Below, piece by piece: positions 60,265 through 64,000 of a stretch of DNA of 64,000 nucleotides. This stretch comes from Blastopirellula marina (GTDB lineage: Bacteria > Planctomycetota > Planctomycetia > Pirellulales > Pirellulaceae). The DNA lies in assembly GCF_002967715.1 (NCBI RefSeq), contig NZ_PUIA01000085.1, forward strand, positions 1 through 64,000, given 5' to 3'. The notes below the pieces were generated by a model, which was not told the DNA's origin, searched no databases, and worked only from the letters and a program-made list of their open reading frames with translations. The position numbers were made by a program, and so were the translations under genes. Numbering within the stretch: the stretch's first letter is position 1; each line of letters starts with the position of its first letter.

Positions 60265-61611
60265 ATGAATCTCATGTCACGTTCCGCTTGCGCGCTCGTA
60301 ATCGGCCTTATCTGCGGCTTGCCACTCGTAGCGGAAGAAGGAAAGCTGACCCGCGAAGAAAAAGTCTTGGGGGACCGCCAGAAGGTCCTCTCGGATGGCT
60401 ACTGGATTTACAACGGGTTTGAAGAAGGGATCAAACAAGCCAAAGAGACCGGCAAACCGATGCTGGTTGTTTTACGCTGCATTCCCTGCGAAGAGTGCGT
60501 CAAACTCGACGAAGAAATCATGGAGAAAGACCCCGTGCTGCGGCCGCTGTTGGATCAATATGTTCGCGTACGGATCGTAGGCACCAACGGACTCGACCTG
60601 AATCTCTTTCAGTACGACTACGATCAATCGTTTGCCGTCTTTCTGATGAACGCCGACAAGACAATCTATGGCCGCTTTGGTACTCGCTCGCACCGCACCG
60701 ATTGGACAAGCGACGTCTCGATTGAAGGCCTCACCAAGGCGCTCGACGCAGGACTTAAGCTACACGCCAACTATCCTCGAAACAAGGCTTACTTCGCCGG
60801 CAAACATGGAGACACGCCTCTGTTTGCCTCGCCTGAGAAGTTCCCTTCGCTCAAGGACAAATACACCGATTCGCTGAATTACGAAGGGGACGTCGTCAAA
60901 AGTTGCATCCATTGCCACCAGATTGGGGACGCCCAAAAGACCTTCTTTCGCGACCGAGGGAAAGCAATTCCCGATGAGTATCTCTTCCCCTACCCGCACC
61001 CCAAAGCAATCGGGATGATCATCGATCCAAGCGAGATGAATACCCTTAAAGAAATCACCTCGGGTTCGATCGCCGAAAAAGCTGGGCTTCAGGCAGGCGA
61101 TCGCGTTTTTGCGTTGAACGGACAAGTCATTCTATCGATCGCGGACATCCAGTGGGTGCTTCATCATGCGAAGGACCAGGACGTAATCCAGGCCGATATT
61201 GTGCGTGACGATCAGCACGTCCTGAAACAAATCGAGCTCCCCCAAGGCTGGAGGCAACAAGACGATCTTTCATGGCGCGTTGGTGCATGGCCCATGCGGG
61301 GAATGATCCTGGGAGGCATGAAGTTGGAAGAAGCGACCCCTGAACAACGTGAGCGTGCGGGGATCACCGATCCCAACAAGATGGCCTTGCATATTCGTTC
61401 GGTCGGCCGCTATGGCAAGCATGCATTGGCCAAAAACACAGGCTTCCGAGAGGGTGACATCCTGGTCCGTTTCGATGGCAAGTCTGACCTCATCCGCGAA
61501 ACGGATTTGTTAGCTTACGGTGCACAAAACTGCATGCCTGGCAAGAAGGTGAAGATCGATTTCATCCGTGGCAACAAGCCCATGTCGCTTACGCTTGGAA
61601 TGCAAAACTAA
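60265..61611 (+). CDS. Secreted thioredoxin-like / c-heme / PDZ protein
   Basis: 448 aa, signal peptide MSRSACALVIGLICGLPLVA. Thioredoxin-like domain ~45-165 (KPMLVVLRCIPCEECVKLDE, C72, C75, C78); a single c-type heme motif CIHCH at 214-218; then a PDZ domain (SGSIAEKAGLQAGDRVFALN, ~265-285 region) and a second PDZ-like segment (TGFREGDILVRFDGKSDL). Export is expected; heme attachment would need the cytochrome c maturation system. Lies downstream of the beta-propeller gene on the same strand and may work with it. Ends at a strong terminator. Confidence 0.85.
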   Translation: MNLMSRSACALVIGLICGLPLVAEEGKLTREEKVLGDRQKVLSDGYWIYNGFEEGIKQAKETGKPMLVVLRCIPCEECVKLDEEIMEKDPVLRPLLDQYVRVRIVGTNGLDLNLFQYDYDQSFAVFLMNADKTIYGRFGTRSHRTDWTSDVSIEGLTKALDAGLKLHANYPRNKAYFAGKHGDTPLFASPEKFPSLKDKYTDSLNYEGDVVKSCIHCHQIGDAQKTFFRDRGKAIPDEYLFPYPHPKAIGMIIDPSEMNTLKEITSGSIAEKAGLQAGDRVFALNGQVILSIADIQWVLHHAKDQDVIQADIVRDDQHVLKQIELPQGWRQQDDLSWRVGAWPMRGMILGGMKLEEATPEQRERAGITDPNKMALHIRSVGRYGKHALAKNTGFREGDILVRFDGKSDLIRETDLLAYGAQNCMPGKKVKIDFIRGNKPMSLTLGMQN

Positions 61612-61631
61612 TTACAGATTGACAACAGAAA

Positions 61632-61665
61632 AAAGCCCCGCGAAGAGTGCTCTTCGCGGGGCTTT
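61632..61665. terminator. Bidirectional terminator
   Basis: AAAGCCCCGCGAAGAG (61632-61647) and CTCTTCGCGGGGCTTT (61650-61665), 16-bp perfect stem with a two-base loop, between convergent genes. Confidence 0.95.
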
Positions 61666-61691
61666 CTCATGCAATTTGCGAAACTACCCTA

Positions 61692-62777
61692 CTATCGACC
61701 CGCACCAACCGCGGCACCAATGCCAGCGCCGATCTGGGCACCTTGCTGACCACCAATGGCTCCGCCAATGTCAGCTCCGATGCCAGCACCACGGCGGACG
61801 TCAGGATCAGCGAATCGGCGATCGTACATGCGGTTGCTACCGTCGAAGTAGTAACGACCGTTGTTATCGTAGTAGTACTGACGACCGTTGTCGTAGTAGA
61901 ACCGCATTCCGTCGTTATCGCGGTAATAGTATCCATTGTTGTACTGCGTTCCACGATAACCGGTGGTTTGACGTGGTTGGTAGTTATCGTACCAAGCACC
62001 ACCGTGTCCGTAGCCTGGACCATGATAGTGGACCCAACCGCCGTTACGGTAAACCATCCAACTATTGGCAGGCGTCCAATACCACCACACACCGTTCTGG
62101 TTCTTGAAACGCCAGCGAGCCGTTCGGTCGCTGTTACGATCGATGTCGCCGCGGTTACGCACATGGGCATCGACACGACCGTCAGCGTCTAGCCTCGCGT
62201 CGGCATCCAGACGCGAATTCGCATCCAGATTGTCGTCGACGTCAGTTCGACTTTTGACGTTGGCATCAACATTGGCGTCAATGTCGGCCTCCGCTGGGGC
62301 GACTGGAAGGTCAGCATTCAACTTCGGTGCATTCGCATCAACCGACGAATCGACTCGAGCTTTCGTCGAACCTTCAAGCGAATCCGTTAACCCTTGGGTA
62401 GGTGCTTGCGGAGTCGATAGTGGAGACATCTTAGCATCTGCATCGACACCGGCCTCTACGTCTGCTTTAGGTGCTTCCGCAGCGGCATCCAGGTCAGACT
62501 GAACATTGGCATCGACAACTGGTTTCGGTGGATCGGTAATATCAGGAGTGTTAGGCTTGGGCGTGTCAGCAGCGGCCTCAACACCAGCCTCAGCGCTACC
62601 AGTGGCAGCGGGTACGGCATCAGCAGCAGCGTTTCCGGAAGCTTCAACCTCACCACTTGCGGTATCACCAGCGGCATCGATCGTGCCGCCAACATCCTGG
62701 GCATTAAGTGAGCCAGCGAATGCAAGGCCCGTCGCCGCGACCAATCCAAGAATCCAGTTTCTGGACGAAATCTTCAT
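61692..62777 (-). CDS. Secreted protein with Asp/Ala repeats and glycine-zipper C-terminus
   Basis: 361 aa from ATG 62777 (AAGGAA upstream), signal peptide LGLVAATGLAFAGSLNA. Residues ~30-190 are Ala/Asp/Val-rich with many DANVD/DADARLD-like repeats; then a Tyr/Trp/Asn-rich part (WWYWTPANSWMVYRNGGWV, YYYRDNDGMRFYYDNGRQYY) and a C-terminal glycine zipper (GAGIGADIGGAIGGQQGAQI). No family name certain. The zipper could oligomerise in the outer membrane; the aromatic part might bind polysaccharide. It converges with the PDZ gene. Confidence 0.8.
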   Translation of the reverse strand: MKISSRNWILGLVAATGLAFAGSLNAQDVGGTIDAAGDTASGEVEASGNAAADAVPAATGSAEAGVEAAADTPKPNTPDITDPPKPVVDANVQSDLDAAAEAPKADVEAGVDADAKMSPLSTPQAPTQGLTDSLEGSTKARVDSSVDANAPKLNADLPVAPAEADIDANVDANVKSRTDVDDNLDANSRLDADARLDADGRVDAHVRNRGDIDRNSDRTARWRFKNQNGVWWYWTPANSWMVYRNGGWVHYHGPGYGHGGAWYDNYQPRQTTGYRGTQYNNGYYYRDNDGMRFYYDNGRQYYYDNNGRYYFDGSNRMYDRRFADPDVRRGAGIGADIGGAIGGQQGAQIGAGIGAAVGAGR

Positions 62778-63093
62778 TTCAAATTCCTTTCTCGTAAGAA
62801 GGGGGCATTTCCTATTCGTGATCGCAGCAGCACAAACACCGCTGCGAACGCTTTTGGAATTCATCATTCGTCGACGAATGACGATCATTCACGAATTGAG
62901 TTGAGAAACGATAATGGCAATGAGCATGCCAATCCGCTGGAAGACTTCAGGAAAAATGGCTTTAACGCCGGAGATTCGCCCCTTTCACTCGCATTTTCCT
63001 TGCACAATCCGAAATACTGGCATCATGCGCGAACAGGAGGCGGTTAATCCTTTTGGTCGTGCGGCAATCACGGTGGTGTTTCCTCATTCAACG

Positions 63094-63123
63094 AAAAAAG
63101 GCCGTCCCAAGTGGAACGGCCTT
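63094..63123 (-). terminator. Intrinsic terminator of the DUF1080 gene
   Basis: On the minus strand AAGGCCGT…ACGGCCTT (plus 63098-63105 and 63116-63123) is followed by a T-run (plus A-run 63094-63099). It lies 33 nt after the DUF1080 stop. Confidence 0.88.
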
Positions 63124-63155
63124 CTCATTGATTTAGCAAACAAGCTACCGTGAAA

Positions 63156-63806
63156 CTAGTCGGCAAGTTTCTTCAGCTTGATGTTCTTCCACTGCACAGT
63201 GTAAGGACCTTGGTCTTTACCAATGCCGTGAACCTGCAGACCGATGAAACCTTTCGGATGCGTCTTGTAGATCTCTTCGTCGGTCAGATCTTCGATTGGT
63301 TCGCCGTTGATCCAGGTTTGGATACGAGGCCCCTTGGCAACGACACGGAAGTGGTTCCACTCACCGTTTTTGAAGTGCGGATGCTTCTTGAGTCGTTCCT
63401 CTGGCGTCAACCAACCACGACCGGTTGCTTCGCCGTAGACGTAGCCTGCTTCGGCTGGGCCTGATTCGATTTCAACCTGGGGGCCGTTCACGCGACCGTC
63501 GTTGGTGTTGCCCTTGGTTTGCGAACGGATCTGAACACCGGAGTTCAGCTTGTCGTGAACCTTGACGTCGAACTCAAGTTCAAAGTCGCCGTATTCTTCA
63601 TCTGTGCAAAGGAACGAGTTGGGGCTGCCGGTCTTGGTTGTGCCTAGGACCGTTCCGTCCTTCACTTCGTAGGTCGCGGTGCCGTTCTTCTGGGTCCAAC
63701 CGGTCAGGTCTTTGCCGTTGAACAGTTCGATCCAACCTTCTTCAGCCTGAACGGTTGCCGTGAAACAGAATAGCAACAGACCGAGCATGAGCGACGATTT
63801 TTGCAT
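63156..63806 (-). CDS. DUF1080 (3-keto-disaccharide hydrolase-like) secreted protein
   Basis: 216 aa, signal peptide LMLGLLLFCFTATVQA. DUF1080 signature: WIELFNGKDLTGW near the N-terminus, SGVQIRSQTKGNTNDGRVNG, GPQVEIESGPAEAGYVYGEA, and the closing LQVHGIGKDQGPYTVQWKNI. A beta-jelly-roll concanavalin-like fold; members include 3-keto-glucoside hydrolases and are very numerous in planctomycetes. Works in the periplasm on sugars; exact substrate unknown. Confidence 0.93.
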   Translation of the reverse strand: MQKSSLMLGLLLFCFTATVQAEEGWIELFNGKDLTGWTQKNGTATYEVKDGTVLGTTKTGSPNSFLCTDEEYGDFELEFDVKVHDKLNSGVQIRSQTKGNTNDGRVNGPQVEIESGPAEAGYVYGEATGRGWLTPEERLKKHPHFKNGEWNHFRVVAKGPRIQTWINGEPIEDLTDEEIYKTHPKGFIGLQVHGIGKDQGPYTVQWKNIKLKKLAD

Positions 63807-63911
63807 GAGCAGGAAACTCCTAAGTTGAGTGAGTGGATGGGGCTTGGAGAGGGATGCTTATTATCCTTGCCTATTCTGCCGGCTTCAACCAAGCGCACTG
63901 CATTTGCATAG

Positions 63912-63950
63912 AAAAAGCCCCTTTTCGAGGCCGAAACCAAGAAAAGGGGC
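63912..63950 (-). terminator. Intrinsic terminator of the gene running off the window end
   Basis: GCCCCTTTTC (63917-63926) and GAAAAGGGGC (63941-63950), 10-bp perfect stem; minus-strand T-run (plus AAAAA 63912-63916) follows it. It fits the minus-strand gene that ends at 63974. Confidence 0.8.
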
Positions 63951-63973
63951 CGTTGGTTATTCCAGTTGATTGC

Positions 63974-64000
63974 TTAAATCAGCCCTATTTGCTGCAGCAA
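63974..64000 (-). CDS. C-terminal end of a gene continuing past the window (partial)
   Basis: The last nine codons of the minus strand read LLQQIGLI then TAA (63976-63974), followed 24 nt later by a terminator. Too short to identify. The call rests on the terminator placement. Confidence 0.35.
   Translation of the reverse strand: MLQQIGLI

Noticed and set aside
63807-63973. A gene in the last intergenic stretch
   Set aside because: It contains only the minus-strand terminator and the DUF1080 upstream region.

Overview
The window looks like chromosome of a marine planctomycete of the Pirellulaceae (Blastopirellula/Bremerella/Rhodopirellula type). This is inferred from content: a DUF1559 pseudopilin-like protein ([15 protein letters not shown] leader), a formylglycine sulfatase, SASA-domain esterases, a DUF1080 protein, c-type-heme/redoxin fusions, a NPYAPP membrane protein, and groEL without a GGM tail. 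No rRNA, CRISPR array, prophage or intact insertion sequence was seen. Coding density is high and genes lie on both strands.

Layout. 0-5 kb: a REP-invaded hypothetical gene, hisI, a RidA-family gene, prfB with its programmed frameshift, a conserved hypothetical, and a REC-GGDEF-CBS regulator. 5.5-12.6 kb: envelope genes (proline-rich TPR lipoprotein plus Wza-like export protein, a redoxin/cytochrome/copper-oxygenase-like/EF-hand fusion, a PilZ-like protein, a transglutaminase/TPR protein). 12.9 kb: tRNA-Gly(CCC) with terminator. 13-21.3 kb: SASA esterase, ABC exporter, small lipoprotein, DUF1559 protein, DCC-family protein and a long coiled-coil membrane protein. 21.5-24.8 kb: korAB (2-oxoacid:ferredoxin oxidoreductase) with inverted pairs of REP-like repeats after and between the genes. 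25.6-30.3 kb: hypothetical, esterase, ribBA, and a cysH-rrf2-small-gene operon with a dyad over its likely promoter. 30.5-35.8 kb: Kef-type antiporter, rhamnulokinase, Gfo/Idh/MocA oxidoreductase, small membrane proteins. 36-39.5 kb: groES-groEL behind a sigma-54-like promoter, PPK2, and a scar holding two gene remnants. 39.6-42.8 kb: NhaR-like regulator divergent from a universal-stress-protein/bestrophin pair. 42.8-50.8 kb: carbohydrate-active set (glycoside hydrolase, sulfatase, FAD oxidoreductase, SASA esterase). 51.6-54.7 kb: Fur-box-preceded feoA-feoA-feoB and a Cys-rich companion. 54.7-64 kb: class IV aminotransferase, HEAT protein, a RAYT transposase broken by one stop codon, hotdog thioesterase and HAD phosphatase, PQQ propeller and thioredoxin/heme/PDZ protein, glycine-zipper protein, DUF1080 protein, and the last codons of a further gene.

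How they work together. Several sets are plausible units: prfB autoregulation; Rrf2-controlled sulfate reduction; Fur-controlled ferrous iron uptake; NhaR-like control of an ion channel and stress protein; and a periplasmic polysaccharide-degradation set. I see no clear new defence or mobile system. The strongest unusual signals are the multidomain redox fusion, the sigma-54-like groESL promoter, the Rrf2 operator candidate, the repeated boxes at the NhaR/Usp/bestrophin locus, the REP pairs in korAB, and two decaying loci (RAYT nonsense copy; fused remnants near 39.3 kb). All functional statements come from sequence reading alone; no searches were run.
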